Assembly: GCA_963717765.1 (NCBI GenBank)
Contig: CAVQWX010000008.1
Span: 57,060 to 121,059 of the forward strand
Direction of reading: 5' to 3'
Source: JACDER01 sp963717765
GTDB taxonomy: Bacteria > Actinomycetota > Thermoleophilia > Gaiellales > Gaiellaceae
Length of the DNA: 64,000 nucleotides
The stretch's first letter is position 1, and each line of letters opens with the position of its first letter. The notes under the pieces are model-generated. The model was not told where the DNA came from. It searched no databases and was given only the letters and a program-made list of their open reading frames with translations. Positions 16,236-25,846 of this stretch are shown piece by piece. Both the position numbers and the translations under genes were made by a program.

Positions 16236-16579
16236 TGCTTGATCTTCGAGAAGCGGATGACGGTGACGGTGTCGGCCTCCGTCACCTCTCGGTTGTAGAG
16301 CTGGCTGAGGAAGTGCGCCATCTCCTCGGGCCGGCGGATCTCCGGGTTGTCGTGCTCGATCTCGCGCGGTGAGAGCTCGGCGAGCGCCTTCACCTCGATC
16401 TTGTCGATGACCGCGTCGAAGATCTTCTCCCGCGGGCCGAACCGCGCTCCGGCCAGCACCTGCACGACCATCCCCTTCTTGTACTTCTGCGACTTGTCGC
16501 CGAGCCGGATCGTCGCCGTCTTGCGCAGGGAGCGGAGCTGGTCGGCCACGAGCGGGGAATAGAAGTTCAGGGCGTACAA
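16232..16579 (-). CDS. ASCH-domain protein
   Basis: 115-residue ASCH-fold protein (PUA-like RNA-binding or amidohydrolase fold). It begins MYALNFYSPLVADQLRSLRKTATIRLGDKS, matching the domain's Lys/Arg-rich first loop, and carries GMVVQVLAGARFG and VIDKIEVKALAELS. ASCH proteins bind RNA or hydrolyse N4-acetylcytidine; which applies here is not clear. It follows the NUDIX gene by 4 bases on the same strand. Confidence 0.75.
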   Translation of the reverse strand: MYALNFYSPLVADQLRSLRKTATIRLGDKSQKYKKGMVVQVLAGARFGPREKIFDAVIDKIEVKALAELSPREIEHDNPEIRRPEEMAHFLSQLYNREVTEADTVTVIRFSKIKH

Positions 16580-16583
16580 GGCG

Positions 16584-17015
16584 TCAGGATGATAAGGCCT
16601 CGATCGCCTTCGCAGCCATCTCCCTCTCGCCGCCGTATGCGAGCAGCGACGGCGCCTCCTCGAGCGGCAGCCAGCGCGCTTCCGCGACCTCGTGCGCGTG
16701 CTCGGGCGGGATGTCCCCGAGCCGGCCGGACGAGTAGCGCAGGAGATAGAAGCTGACCACCTTGAAGATACGCTCCCCCGCCCACGTGTAGACGTAGCGG
16801 ACGTCCCCGAGCTTGCCGAGCGACCGCGCCTCGACCCCCGTCTCCTCGGCGACCTCGCGAACGGCGGTCTCCTCGGGCTTCTCGCTCTCCCCGATCAGCC
16901 CCTTCGGCAGCGCCCACACTCCGGGTGCCTTGCCTCCCGGCCGGATGGCCGCCATCCGCCACTCTCCCCGCAGTCGCCGAACGACAACTCCGCCTGCCGA
17001 GAATTCGCGCTTCAC
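16584..17015 (-). CDS. NUDIX hydrolase
   Basis: Hydrolyses nucleoside-diphosphate-linked compounds with Mg2+. The NUDIX box GLIGESEKPEETAVREVAEETGV matches Gx5Ex7REUxEExGU exactly (about residues 39-61). GTG 17015 (MKREFSAGGVVVRRLRG) is used, giving 143 residues, the usual size for MutT/Ap4A-hydrolase-like members; the frame is open to 17102 but without homology. On the minus strand a TGTTACAAA element lies just upstream of the GTG, which would give a leaderless transcript. Divergent from groES. Confidence 0.88.
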   Translation of the reverse strand: MKREFSAGGVVVRRLRGEWRMAAIRPGGKAPGVWALPKGLIGESEKPEETAVREVAEETGVEARSLGKLGDVRYVYTWAGERIFKVVSFYLLRYSSGRLGDIPPEHAHEVAEARWLPLEEAPSLLAYGGEREMAAKAIEALSS

Positions 17016-17057
17016 AGAGCCGTTTGTAACACAGCGCCGTGTCGCCGTGCCCGGAGG

Positions 17058-17118
17058 TTGCGAATGGGGCCTCCCTGCAGTTAGAATGCCCCTGTCACTC
17101 ACCTAGTTCGAGTGCCAA
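17058..17118 (+). promoter_or_regulatory. groESL promoter with CIRCE-like operator
   Basis: TTGCGA (17058-17063) and TAGAAT (17082-17087) with an 18-base spacer form a sigma-70 type promoter. Immediately after, CACTC (17096-17100), nine bases, and GAGTG (17110-17114) followed by CCAA match the inner arms and N9 spacing of the HrcA-binding CIRCE element; the outer bases are degenerate. Position over the start site fits HrcA repression of the chaperonin operon. Confidence 0.7.
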
Positions 17119-17154
17119 CAGGTGTTACAAAGTGGAAAAGCGAGGAGGAAACCC

Positions 17155-17475
17155 ATGAATCTACAGCCGCTGGGAGACCGCCTCATCGTCGAGGTTCTGG
17201 AGGAGGAGGAGACCACAGTGAGTGGGATCGTCCTGCCCGACACCGCCAAGGAGAAGCCGCAGCGCGGCAAGGTCCTGGCTGTCGGCCCCGGCCCCCGGAA
17301 CGACGAGAGCGGTGAGCACGTCCCGATGGACGTGGAAGAAGGTGACGAGATCATCTTCTCCAAGTACGGCGGAACCGAGATCAAGCTCGGGGCCGATGAT
17401 GTTCTGATTCTGCGCGAGTCCGACGTGCTGGCGAAGGTCGTCGGCGACCGTGAGCTCGCAGGCGCCAAGAGCTAG
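17155..17475 (+). CDS. groES: Co-chaperonin GroES
   Basis: Heptameric lid of the GroEL folding chamber. 106 residues starting MNLQPLGDRLIVEVLEEEETT, with the mobile loop SGIVLPDTAKEKPQRG (about 24-39) and GDEIIFSKYGGTEIK (about 65-79). ATG 17155 has a GAGGAGGA ribosome site; the GTG-type starts upstream are rejected. 24 bases from groEL, same operon, under the CIRCE-like operator. Confidence 0.97.
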   Translation: MNLQPLGDRLIVEVLEEEETTVSGIVLPDTAKEKPQRGKVLAVGPGPRNDESGEHVPMDVEEGDEIIFSKYGGTEIKLGADDVLILRESDVLAKVVGDRELAGAKS

Positions 17476-17499
17476 ACCTAACGAGGAGGAAAGAAAGCA

Positions 17500-19125
<1,626 letters not shown>

Positions 19126-19146
19126 AAGCCCTCCGGGGTTGCCTCT

Positions 19147-19180
19147 CGAAGGGCCGGCTCTGCCGGCCCTTCGTGTTTAC
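19147..19180 (+). terminator. Terminator of groES-groEL
   Basis: A perfect 12-base-pair stem, CGAAGGGCCGGC-TCT-GCCGGCCCTTCG (19147-19173), followed by TGTTTAC, 22 bases after the groEL stop. The short T-rich run is typical of high-GC intrinsic terminators. Confidence 0.8.
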
Positions 19181-19187
19181 TGGCGTC

Positions 19188-19298
19188 GTGCGCCTGGCCG
19201 CGGTCCTCTTCGGCGCGCTGATCGTCCTCTCGGTCGGCTCGGCTCAGGCCGCACCCGGCGAACTCGATCCGAGCTTCGGCCGGGCGGGCAAGGCGTGA
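19188..19298 (+). pseudogene. N-terminal fragment of a secreted delta-60-repeat protein
   Basis: GTG 19188 opens a signal peptide (MRLAAVLFGALIVLSVGSAQA) followed by APGELDPSFGRAGKA and a TGA. The LDPSFG-GKA pattern is the start of the first delta-60 repeat of large secreted beta-propeller-like proteins. In the next frame the text continues TILGTTDDCVAG. So a long exported-protein gene has been broken shortly after its start, leaving a stub directly behind the groEL terminator. Confidence 0.6.
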
Positions 19299-19796
19299 CG
19301 ATCCTCGGGACGACCGACGACTGTGTGGCTGGACGACGTCGAGTTGCGGAGTGATCGTTGGTCATAACCACACGGAGCCGGTCGCGTCGAACGAAGTCGC
19401 TCCCTCAAGCCACTTCGATGCTTCGGCTCTGGACGACGAGGCGAGCTCGCTGCAGTCGGCGCAATCTTGGTCGCGCGTCATGGGGAAGTCAAGCTCCGAC
19501 CCGCGCGTCGGCTAGACGTTTGGCCCTTTGAATGCGATCGATGCTCAGCTCACCAAATACCGCGTGGCCATGGCCGCGCTCTCGTGCTGGCAGGCGTTGG
19601 TCTGGGCAACCTGCTCGAGCCCACTCGTCGGCAGCGCCACGCCCAGATCTGGCACAGTCGCGACGCGGGCGACGGTCTGCCGCCACTAGGAAGGTCAAGG
19701 CGTGGGTGGCAGCCGGGCACCCCGGCGACAGCCACGGGTCGTACGGAAGTCGCCTGGTCGACCGCTTCACCGGCTGAGGTTTGTAACGGTGCGCGG
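19299..19796 (+). other. Non-coding relic of the delta-60 protein gene
   Basis: About 500 bases with no supportable gene. One frame shows GRALVLAGVGLG near 19572, resembling the G-KI-VAG signature of delta-60 repeats, and SGTVAT near 19650, but stops and frame changes interrupt everything. Best read as a decayed remainder of the gene whose first codons survive at 19188. TTTGTAAC at 19780 may be part of the promoter of the next gene. Confidence 0.4.
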
Positions 19797-20717
19797 GTGC
19801 GCGTCGTCGTCACGCATCCAGTCCCGCCCCCGGCTGTGGAGATGCTCCGCGAGCGCGGATATGACGTGACGATCGGATCGTCGGAGGACGCGTACGACCC
19901 GGCCGAGCTCCAGGGACTCGTCGTCGGCGCCGACGCGATTCTCGCGCTCCTGATCGACCGGATCGACGCGGAGGTGCTCGAGGCGGCCGGCCCGCAACTA
20001 CGGGTCGTCTCGAACTTCGCCGTTGGCTACGACAACGTGGATCTGAGAGCGGCTGCATCGCGTGGTGTCAGTATAGGCAACACACCGGACGTTCTTACGC
20101 AAGCGGTGGCCGAGCACACGATCGCGCTGATCCTCGCCGTCGCCCGGCGCATCGTCGAAGGAGACCGGATCGTGCGCGAGCGCCGCTTCCGCCGCTGGGG
20201 GCCGAGCTTTCTGCTCGGGGTGGAGCTGCGCGGCAGGACGCTGCTCGTCGTCGGCGTGGGGCGCATCGGTCGGGCAGTCGCGCACATCGCAGAGGCGGGC
20301 TTCGGCATGACGGTCGAGACCGCCGGGCGAAACGACGACCTCGGCGCAGCCCTGACGCGTGCGGACGTCGTCTCGCTCCATGTCCCGCTCACGCCGGGGA
20401 CGCATCACTTGCTCGGCGCTCCCGAGCTCGAGGCGATGAAGCCGCACGCCATCCTCGTCAACACCACGCGTGGCCCGGTGGTGGACGAGGCGGCGCTTGT
20501 CGAGTCGCTGCGCGCCGGCCGGATCGGCGGCGCGGGGCTCGACGTCTACGAGCACGAGCCCGAGCTCGCCGAAGGACTCGCCGAGCTCGACAACGTCGTC
20601 CTCGAGCCGCACACCGCATCGGCGACGGTGGAAGCGCGCACCGCAATGAGCAGGCTCGCGGCCGAGAACATCATCGCCGCGCTCGAGGGCCGCCCGATGC
20701 CCAGCCGGGTGGAGTAG
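19797..20717 (+). CDS. D-isomer-specific 2-hydroxyacid dehydrogenase (glyoxylate/hydroxypyruvate reductase-like)
   Basis: NAD(P)-dependent reductase of 2-oxoacids, 306 residues. The catalytic domain starts MRVVVTHPVPPPAVEML; the NAD-binding motif is GRTLLVVGVGRIGRAVA (about 144-160); the catalytic Arg is in VNTTRGPVVDE (about 222-232), Glu in YEHEPEL (about 252-258) and His in LEPHTAS (about 271-277). GTG 19797 is the family start; an open frame back to 19467 has no homology. Likely leaderless or nearly so, as TGTAAC lies just upstream. Confidence 0.9.
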   Translation: MRVVVTHPVPPPAVEMLRERGYDVTIGSSEDAYDPAELQGLVVGADAILALLIDRIDAEVLEAAGPQLRVVSNFAVGYDNVDLRAAASRGVSIGNTPDVLTQAVAEHTIALILAVARRIVEGDRIVRERRFRRWGPSFLLGVELRGRTLLVVGVGRIGRAVAHIAEAGFGMTVETAGRNDDLGAALTRADVVSLHVPLTPGTHHLLGAPELEAMKPHAILVNTTRGPVVDEAALVESLRAGRIGGAGLDVYEHEPELAEGLAELDNVVLEPHTASATVEARTAMSRLAAENIIAALEGRPMPSRVE

Positions 20718-20804
20718 CGGCCATTCCCGCGCTCACTGGGGCGATCTGATCGCCTTTACGTGGGTGGACCGAGCCGGCGGCGCGGTCGCCGCCACAAGTT
20801 ACCC

Positions 20805-21410
20805 CTAGAACCCGTAGCGCTCCTCTTTCCAGAAATCGGCGTTGTTGTTGTAGCCGTACCGCTCCCAGAAGCCGGGCTGGTCGTGGTCGAGCAGCTCGAG
20901 GCCGCGCAGCCACTTCGCGCTCTTCCAGAAGTACCGGCTCGGAACCATGAGGCGCAGCGGCCAGCCGTGGTCGGGCGTGAGCGGCTCCCCGTCTGCCTCG
21001 TACGCGATCAACGCCTCGTCCGCCTCGAGCGCCTCGAGCGGCAGGTTGGACGTGTAGCCCTGCTCTGCGTGGGCGACGACGAAGCGCGCAGAGGGCTTCG
21101 GCCGCACGAGCTCGGCGAGATCGCGCCAGTGCACGCCGCGGAAGCTCGTGTCGAACCGGCTCCAGCGCGTCACGCAGTGGATGTCCACCGTGACCTCCGC
21201 CGCCGGCACGTCCCCCAGCTCCTCCCACGACAGCCGGATCGGATTTTCGACGTCGCCCCAGACGCGGAAGTCCCAGGTCGCGAGATCGACCTTCGGGACC
21301 GTTCCCGCATGCAGGACAGGCCACTTCTCCGTCAGATACTGGCCGGGCGGGAGGCGCGCCGGGTCGTACCCGGCGTCCGCAACCTTCTTCTCCGCTCTGG
21401 AGCGAAACAC
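20805..21410 (-). CDS. Molybdopterin-dependent sulfite-oxidase-like oxidoreductase
   Basis: 201-residue single-domain member of the sulfite oxidase/YedY (MsrP) fold. The molybdenum-ligand Cys lies in DIHCVTRWSRFDTSFRGV (about residues 76-93). PDHGWPLRLMVPSRYFWKSAKWL (about 144-166) is a strong family signature. No signal peptide and no haem domain, so a cytoplasmic enzyme; physiological substrate unknown. ATG 21410. Divergent from the YgfZ-like gene, 22 bases apart. Confidence 0.88.
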   Translation of the reverse strand: MFRSRAEKKVADAGYDPARLPPGQYLTEKWPVLHAGTVPKVDLATWDFRVWGDVENPIRLSWEELGDVPAAEVTVDIHCVTRWSRFDTSFRGVHWRDLAELVRPKPSARFVVAHAEQGYTSNLPLEALEADEALIAYEADGEPLTPDHGWPLRLMVPSRYFWKSAKWLRGLELLDHDQPGFWERYGYNNNADFWKEERYGF

Positions 21411-21432
21411 GTGCGGCCTAGACTAGTTCGCG

Positions 21433-22122
21433 ATGCCCATCGCGGAACGGCAGCGGGACTACGTCGGCGTGCGCGGGCCCGATGCCGAGGATTTCCTCCA
21501 GCGGATGCTCTCGAACGACGTCACGGAGGCGCCGTGCGACGCGCTGCTGCTGACGCCGAAGGGGCGGATCATCGCGCCGATGCGGGTGGTGCGCCGGGCG
21601 GACGACGACTTCCTGCTGCTCACCGAGCGTGGGCTCGGCGAGACCGTGCGGTCGGCGCTGCTGCGCGCCCGGTTCGCGGCCAAGTGCGAGATCGAGCCGG
21701 AGGCGCACACTTCCGCGCTCGTCTGGGACGGCGACTTCTCTGTCGCCGAGGAGCAGCTCGACACCGGCGCAGAGCCGACCGCGACTGCGGACGACCTCGA
21801 GCACGCGCGGATCGAGGCGGGTGTGCCTGCATGGGGGAACGAGATCGATGAGTCGATCCTCCCTGCCGAGGCGGGCCTCGACCGCACGCACATCTCCTTC
21901 ACCAAGGGCTGCTATCCCGGCCAGGAGCCGGTCGCCCGGCTGCACTATCGCGGGCACGCGAACCGCGGGCTACGCGTGCTGCGCGTGGACGCGAGGCCCG
22001 GGGCGGAGATCCTTCACGAAGGCAAGGCCGTCGGTCGCGTCACGAGCGCCGTCCCCGGCCTCGCGCTCGCCTACGTCCGCACGGCGGTGCCGGCGGACGC
22101 CGAGCTCGAGATCACCTACTAA
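21433..22122 (+). CDS. YgfZ/GcvT-like folate-binding protein
   Basis: 229-residue relative of YgfZ, which uses tetrahydrofolate to help repair or assemble Fe-S proteins, and of GcvT. The diagnostic motif KGCYPGQE (about residues 158-165) is intact. The N-terminal part has RDYVGVRGPDAEDFLQRMLSNDV, the folate-binding entry of the family. Consistent with the Fe-S enzymes nearby (LipA, IscA-like). ATG 21433; its stop overlaps the stop of the convergent TIG-domain gene by 4 bases. Confidence 0.88.
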   Translation: MPIAERQRDYVGVRGPDAEDFLQRMLSNDVTEAPCDALLLTPKGRIIAPMRVVRRADDDFLLLTERGLGETVRSALLRARFAAKCEIEPEAHTSALVWDGDFSVAEEQLDTGAEPTATADDLEHARIEAGVPAWGNEIDESILPAEAGLDRTHISFTKGCYPGQEPVARLHYRGHANRGLRVLRVDARPGAEILHEGKAVGRVTSAVPGLALAYVRTAVPADAELEITY

Positions 22123-24335
22123 GTTCGGGTGAAGCTCTGAACGCTCGTGACCGTGCCGACGGGCGCGGTCGTGTTCGTGACGGAGATCTTTCCGGTGGCC
22201 GCAGCCGCGGGAACCGTGACGGTCAGCGTGTTTCCAGAGAACGTGCCGGGCGCGACGGGGCTCGCGCCGGTGAACTTCACCCTGGAGCTCGAGTTGAATC
22301 CAACCCCCTTGATCGTCACGGTCGCGCCGGCCGTGCCTGACAGCGGCGAGAAGCTGAAGATCGAAAGCGTCGGCTTGAAGTTGGTCGCGCTCAGCCCGGT
22401 GTTGCCCCCGAGGATCGCGCTGATCTGTGCCGGTTGCACTCCGTCGGGGACAACCGCTTTCACCTGCGTGGGCGAGAGCAGCGTCACCGAGGGCGACACG
22501 AGGCCGCCGAACTTGATCTGGGGTTTCGCCGAGAAGCCGACGCCGTTGATCGTCACCTGAGTACCGGGAAGGCCGGAGCCGGGACTGAAGCTCGAGATGC
22601 CCACGCAACTCGGGAAGCGGAACGTCCCGATGCGCGTGTCCCAGGCGTAGTTCGACGAGGCTGGGTAGTCCTCGTTCGCGTACCAGAACGTGCAGTCGTC
22701 GACCGGGTCGACGCTCATGGTCGTGTAGTCGCCCCACCGGTTCGGCCCGTCCCCTGAGAAGAGGCCGGTCAGCTGAGAGCCGGCGCCTGCGAACATCGTC
22801 GCCTCCGTCTGCAGCGTGTTCGGCGGATCGGTGCGGAGGCGGGCCGCGTATCGGATACCGGGGAACAGTGTGGCGCTCGACGCGGAGTACCCGACCGCGA
22901 TGTTCTGGTTGCCGTCCATCGCCGCGCTCGGCATCCAGCGGTGGGTCGCGTCCGGATTGAAGGTGGACGCCTGGTTCACCGTCCACGCGTTCGACCCCGT
23001 CTTCCTGAGCTCGTACCAGCGCACGCCGGCGTGGTCGCCTCCGGTGTCGACGGTGTGGGCGACGACGAGGGACTGGTAGCTCCCGTTGTTGCGGTACGCG
23101 AGCCGGTGCATGAGGCGGCCCGAGATCGCGTCGAGCTTGTTCGACGTGCTCTTCTGCGGGATGCAGTTCCGCGCGAAGCCGCACATGTTGTCGTCGAACA
23201 CGGGAACGGAAAGCGTCGCGACCTTGGTGAAGCTCATGTTGGCGGTATTCGCGAAATCGGCGTGGAACTCTCTGACGCCGAGCGCGTTCGTCTCCTCGTC
23301 CAGCATCACGTTCGGCGCCTTGCCCGGCGGCTGCCGCCGCCCGTCGAGATCCGCGGGAAGCACCGTGAACGCCGGGTCCGCGGGGTACGAGGTGTCGAAC
23401 TTCCAGGCGATCGGGACGGCTCCCGAGAGCATCTTCGCGCGCTGGAGGACGACGGCCGAGACACCGACGAACGAGTAGCTGGGGCCGTTGTCCGCGAAGT
23501 CGTTGAAGGTCAGGTAGTAGCCGTCCGGCCACACGCCGAGCTTGGGGTAGTCCGCAAAGAGGGTCGGGGAGATCGCGAAGTCGTAGATCCAGAACGCGCC
23601 GGTCGGGTCGCCGTTCTTCGAAACTGCGACACATTCGTCCGTGACCACGTGGTCGCTGAAGAACTGGAGTGAGAACTGCGTGATGACCCAGCGGTTCGAG
23701 ATCTGGTCATAGAGGACGACCGGATCGCCGTCGTTGTGGGTCTTGCAGGGCGGCGAGCCGGCGAAGCCCTGCCAGAGCGAATTGACCAGGACCGGGCCGA
23801 GCACCTTGGCGCCTGACCGGTTGTAGACGGCCAGGGTCTTGTTGAGGGTCTCGACGTAGTGCGAGGGCCCGACGTCGCCGGAGACATCCGGGGGAATGTT
23901 GACGATCCCGCCCTGGAGCGACTGGTTGTCGGTGTTGCCGAGGCCGTCGAAGGTGAACGAAACCGAAGGGGAGGCGTCGATCGCGCTCGTCTGCAGAGCA
24001 CCGTCGGCAACCGGCGGTCCTGGCTGGACCGGTGGCAACGGTTCGATCTCGGGGCCGGGATCCGGACGCGGCCCCGGTGGCGCCGGCGCCGAGACGCTCA
24101 GAATCGACGAAAGCTCGAATGACGCACCGTGTGCGCGGAGCGTGAGCGGGGCTCCGCCCGCGGACGTCGAGGCCGAAGTGTGTCCCGCCGCCGCGGCCGA
24201 GGCTACCCCGCCCGCGCCGGACGGCGCCGCGAACGTCGGAACGATCGTGCTCGAATTGCGACCACCCCGCCCGAGCACGCTCGCGAGCGTCAGAACCGCG
24301 AAGGTGAGGACAAGAGCGGCAAGGACCCGTCTCAT
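22119..24335 (-). CDS. Secreted protein with C-terminal IPT/TIG domains
   Basis: 738 residues with a signal peptide (MRRVLAALVLTFAVLTLASVLG), a low-complexity Pro/Ala stretch (about 75-105) and a large central domain containing DVSGDVGPSHYVETLNKTL (about 145-163) and FADYPKLGVWPDGYYLTFND, a pattern seen in exported propeller-like or sialidase-like proteins. Two IPT/TIG immunoglobulin-like repeats end the chain: SFSPGSGLPGTQVTINGVGF and SFSPLSGTAGATVTIKGVGF. ATG 24335 is chosen for the signal peptide. Surface or extracellular role; substrate unknown. Confidence 0.75.
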   Translation of the reverse strand: MRRVLAALVLTFAVLTLASVLGRGGRNSSTIVPTFAAPSGAGGVASAAAAGHTSASTSAGGAPLTLRAHGASFELSSILSVSAPAPPGPRPDPGPEIEPLPPVQPGPPVADGALQTSAIDASPSVSFTFDGLGNTDNQSLQGGIVNIPPDVSGDVGPSHYVETLNKTLAVYNRSGAKVLGPVLVNSLWQGFAGSPPCKTHNDGDPVVLYDQISNRWVITQFSLQFFSDHVVTDECVAVSKNGDPTGAFWIYDFAISPTLFADYPKLGVWPDGYYLTFNDFADNGPSYSFVGVSAVVLQRAKMLSGAVPIAWKFDTSYPADPAFTVLPADLDGRRQPPGKAPNVMLDEETNALGVREFHADFANTANMSFTKVATLSVPVFDDNMCGFARNCIPQKSTSNKLDAISGRLMHRLAYRNNGSYQSLVVAHTVDTGGDHAGVRWYELRKTGSNAWTVNQASTFNPDATHRWMPSAAMDGNQNIAVGYSASSATLFPGIRYAARLRTDPPNTLQTEATMFAGAGSQLTGLFSGDGPNRWGDYTTMSVDPVDDCTFWYANEDYPASSNYAWDTRIGTFRFPSCVGISSFSPGSGLPGTQVTINGVGFSAKPQIKFGGLVSPSVTLLSPTQVKAVVPDGVQPAQISAILGGNTGLSATNFKPTLSIFSFSPLSGTAGATVTIKGVGFNSSSRVKFTGASPVAPGTFSGNTLTVTVPAAAATGKISVTNTTAPVGTVTSVQSFTRT

Positions 24336-24398
24336 TCGGCTAACTATCGCGCATCGCGGGCGAGCTGACAATGGCCGATTGGCCTGTTCTGGGTGCTC

Positions 24399-24839
24399 CT
24401 AGCCCTCGAGCTTCGCCTTCAGCCGAGCGAGATCCTCGGGGAGCTCCTTCTCGGCGCCGCGGCGGGCCATCTTGCCGAACATCTTCCCGGTCAGCCCGTG
24501 CGTCTCGAAGTCGAACTCGAAGTCGTATTTCGTCCGCGTTCCGCCGTCGAGGGGCGTGAGGACGTACCGGCCGATCGGCCTGATCGATCCGTCGATTCCC
24601 TTGAACGCGGACGATCGCGGGCGGTCGACCTCGGTTATCTCGTAGGTGATCGTCTGGTCGCCCCCGGGTCCTTCTCGGACGATCCGCGCCCGCGTGCCAA
24701 CAGCCGTCGGGCCTGAGGTCAGGACCTCGATGCTCTTGACCGCGTCTTGCCACTCGCCCTGCCGGTCGAGCTGAGAGAGGTAGTCGAAGACCTTTTCGGG
24801 CGGGCAGTCGATCTCGATGCTGGCGGTGATCGGGGCCAT
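24399..24839 (-). CDS. SRPBCC-family (polyketide cyclase/START-like) protein
   Basis: 146-residue helix-grip-fold protein beginning MAPITASIEIDCPPEKVFDYLSQLDRQGEW, the typical first strand and helix of the SRPBCC superfamily, with YDFEFDFETHGLTGKMFG near the C-terminal helix. Such proteins bind hydrophobic ligands; the ligand here is unknown. A GGAG site precedes ATG 24839. Same strand and 12 bases from the membrane gene upstream. Confidence 0.8.
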   Translation of the reverse strand: MAPITASIEIDCPPEKVFDYLSQLDRQGEWQDAVKSIEVLTSGPTAVGTRARIVREGPGGDQTITYEITEVDRPRSSAFKGIDGSIRPIGRYVLTPLDGGTRTKYDFEFDFETHGLTGKMFGKMARRGAEKELPEDLARLKAKLEG

Positions 24840-24851
24840 CTGGATCTCCTT

Positions 24852-25547
24852 TCAGGCTGGAAGACCCGGTAGCTGGAGAAGCTGGACTCCGGCGAGGATC
24901 AGCAGCACGGTTCCGACTATGACCAGCCCGATGCGCACGGACCGGAACGGGAAGTGGCTGCTGAGCCCAACGAGGAAGAGGACGCTGGCGAGGATAACCG
25001 TCACGCGGATGTACTTGTCGCTCGTCTCGCCCGCGTGGTGGCCCTTCGCGTAGAGCTCGTCAGCCTCTTCGTCCAGCCGCTTCGAGAGCGCGGCTCCGGT
25101 GGGCTTGTACTGCGGCATGTACTGCGGGCCCTTCGGCGCGTTCGGATTGGTGAACGGCCTGGTCGCGAGCCATGCCTTGAAGGCGACGTCGTACTGCGTT
25201 CGGAAGCGCCTTTCGGCGACGAGCTGATCCTGCTTGTTGCCCGAGAGGTAGGCGGCGAACCAGGCGTTGAAGTCGGCCGCGTCCTCGGAGCGGAACGTCA
25301 GCGATTCCTGGAACGCGCGGTTCGCCTTTGCCCGCATCGCGTTTCCCTTGGCCAGACGGAGTGACGACTCGGTGTTCCACTTGGCCGCCGAGTAGCCGGA
25401 CCAGGCGGCGGTGAGCGTCACAATCGAGAGGAGAACCGCCTCGGCGATCGAGATCGCGCGATCGTGGCCGTGCCGATGGTCGCGGTGGCGCTCGGCGTGC
25501 TCGCCGATCTCCTTGCCGACCTCGGTGGGGGAGAGCCCCTCGGGCAC
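24852..25547 (-). CDS. Membrane hypothetical protein, about three helices
   Basis: 231 residues. After a His-rich cytoplasmic start (EHAERHRDHRHGHDR) there is a helix near 34-54, a long soluble middle rich in Ala, Arg and Gln, then two helices at about 181-199 and 203-225 (VILASVLFLVGLSSHF; IGLVIVGTVLLILAGVQLL). No named family recognised. GTG start 25547. Probably co-transcribed with the SRPBCC gene. Confidence 0.6.
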   Translation of the reverse strand: MPEGLSPTEVGKEIGEHAERHRDHRHGHDRAISIAEAVLLSIVTLTAAWSGYSAAKWNTESSLRLAKGNAMRAKANRAFQESLTFRSEDAADFNAWFAAYLSGNKQDQLVAERRFRTQYDVAFKAWLATRPFTNPNAPKGPQYMPQYKPTGAALSKRLDEEADELYAKGHHAGETSDKYIRVTVILASVLFLVGLSSHFPFRSVRIGLVIVGTVLLILAGVQLLQLPGLPA

Positions 25548-25667
25548 GAATCAATCGTCGGCTAGCGAAGTGCGCCTGTGCATCACCCAGGTGGCATGAG
25601 CCGCGTCCTGGCGCGCGCGGGCTCTGCCCGTGCGCGCATGTGGTGCTCGAATCCAAGTCGCCTTTCC

Positions 25668-25713
25668 CGCCGAAAATCGCACGCCGCGCGAAGCGCGGCT
25701 GATTTTCGGCGGC
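25668..25713 (-). terminator. Long hairpin downstream of tRNA-Arg
   Basis: GCCGAAAATC (25669-25678) pairs with GATTTTCGGC (25701-25710), and inside it GCCGCGC-GAA-GCGCGGC forms a second stem. It lies directly after the 3' end of the tRNA in the direction of its transcription, so it probably ends or matures that transcript. The A/T-rich arm gives a TTTT run on either strand. Confidence 0.6.
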
Positions 25714-25716
25714 ATG

Positions 25717-25789
25717 TGCGCCCGGCATGATTCGAACATGCGACCTCTGCCTCCGCAGGGCAGCGCTCTATCCCCTGAGCTACGGGCGC
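25717..25789 (-). tRNA. tRNA-Arg, anticodon GCG
   Basis: On the minus strand a full cloverleaf can be drawn. Acceptor GCGCCCG pairs with CGGGCGC, the D arm is GCTC…GAGC with A in the D-loop, the anticodon stem CTGCC/GGCAG encloses the loop CTGCGGA (U33 present, anticodon GCG), and the T arm GCATG-TTCGAAT-CATGC is complete. Discriminator is A; CCA is not encoded. 73 bases. The D-loop A and discriminator fit arginine identity. Most bacteria read CGN arginine codons with an ACG anticodon instead. Confidence 0.92.
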
Positions 25790-25846
25790 TCGGGCAACCA
25801 GTGTAGCTTCGGAGGACAGATCCGCCCGTCGCCGAATGGGGCCGGA

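Noticed and set aside
19296..19298. TGA in the delta-60 stub as a second selenocysteine codon
   Set aside because: Delta-60 repeats have no redox Cys at this point and the following frame does not resume the repeat, so a truncation is the simpler reading.
25600..25667. Possible second tRNA or tRNA fragment beside tRNA-Arg (GGATTCGAGCACC on the minus strand)
   Set aside because: A T-loop-like string is present but no acceptor, D or anticodon stem can be formed around it.
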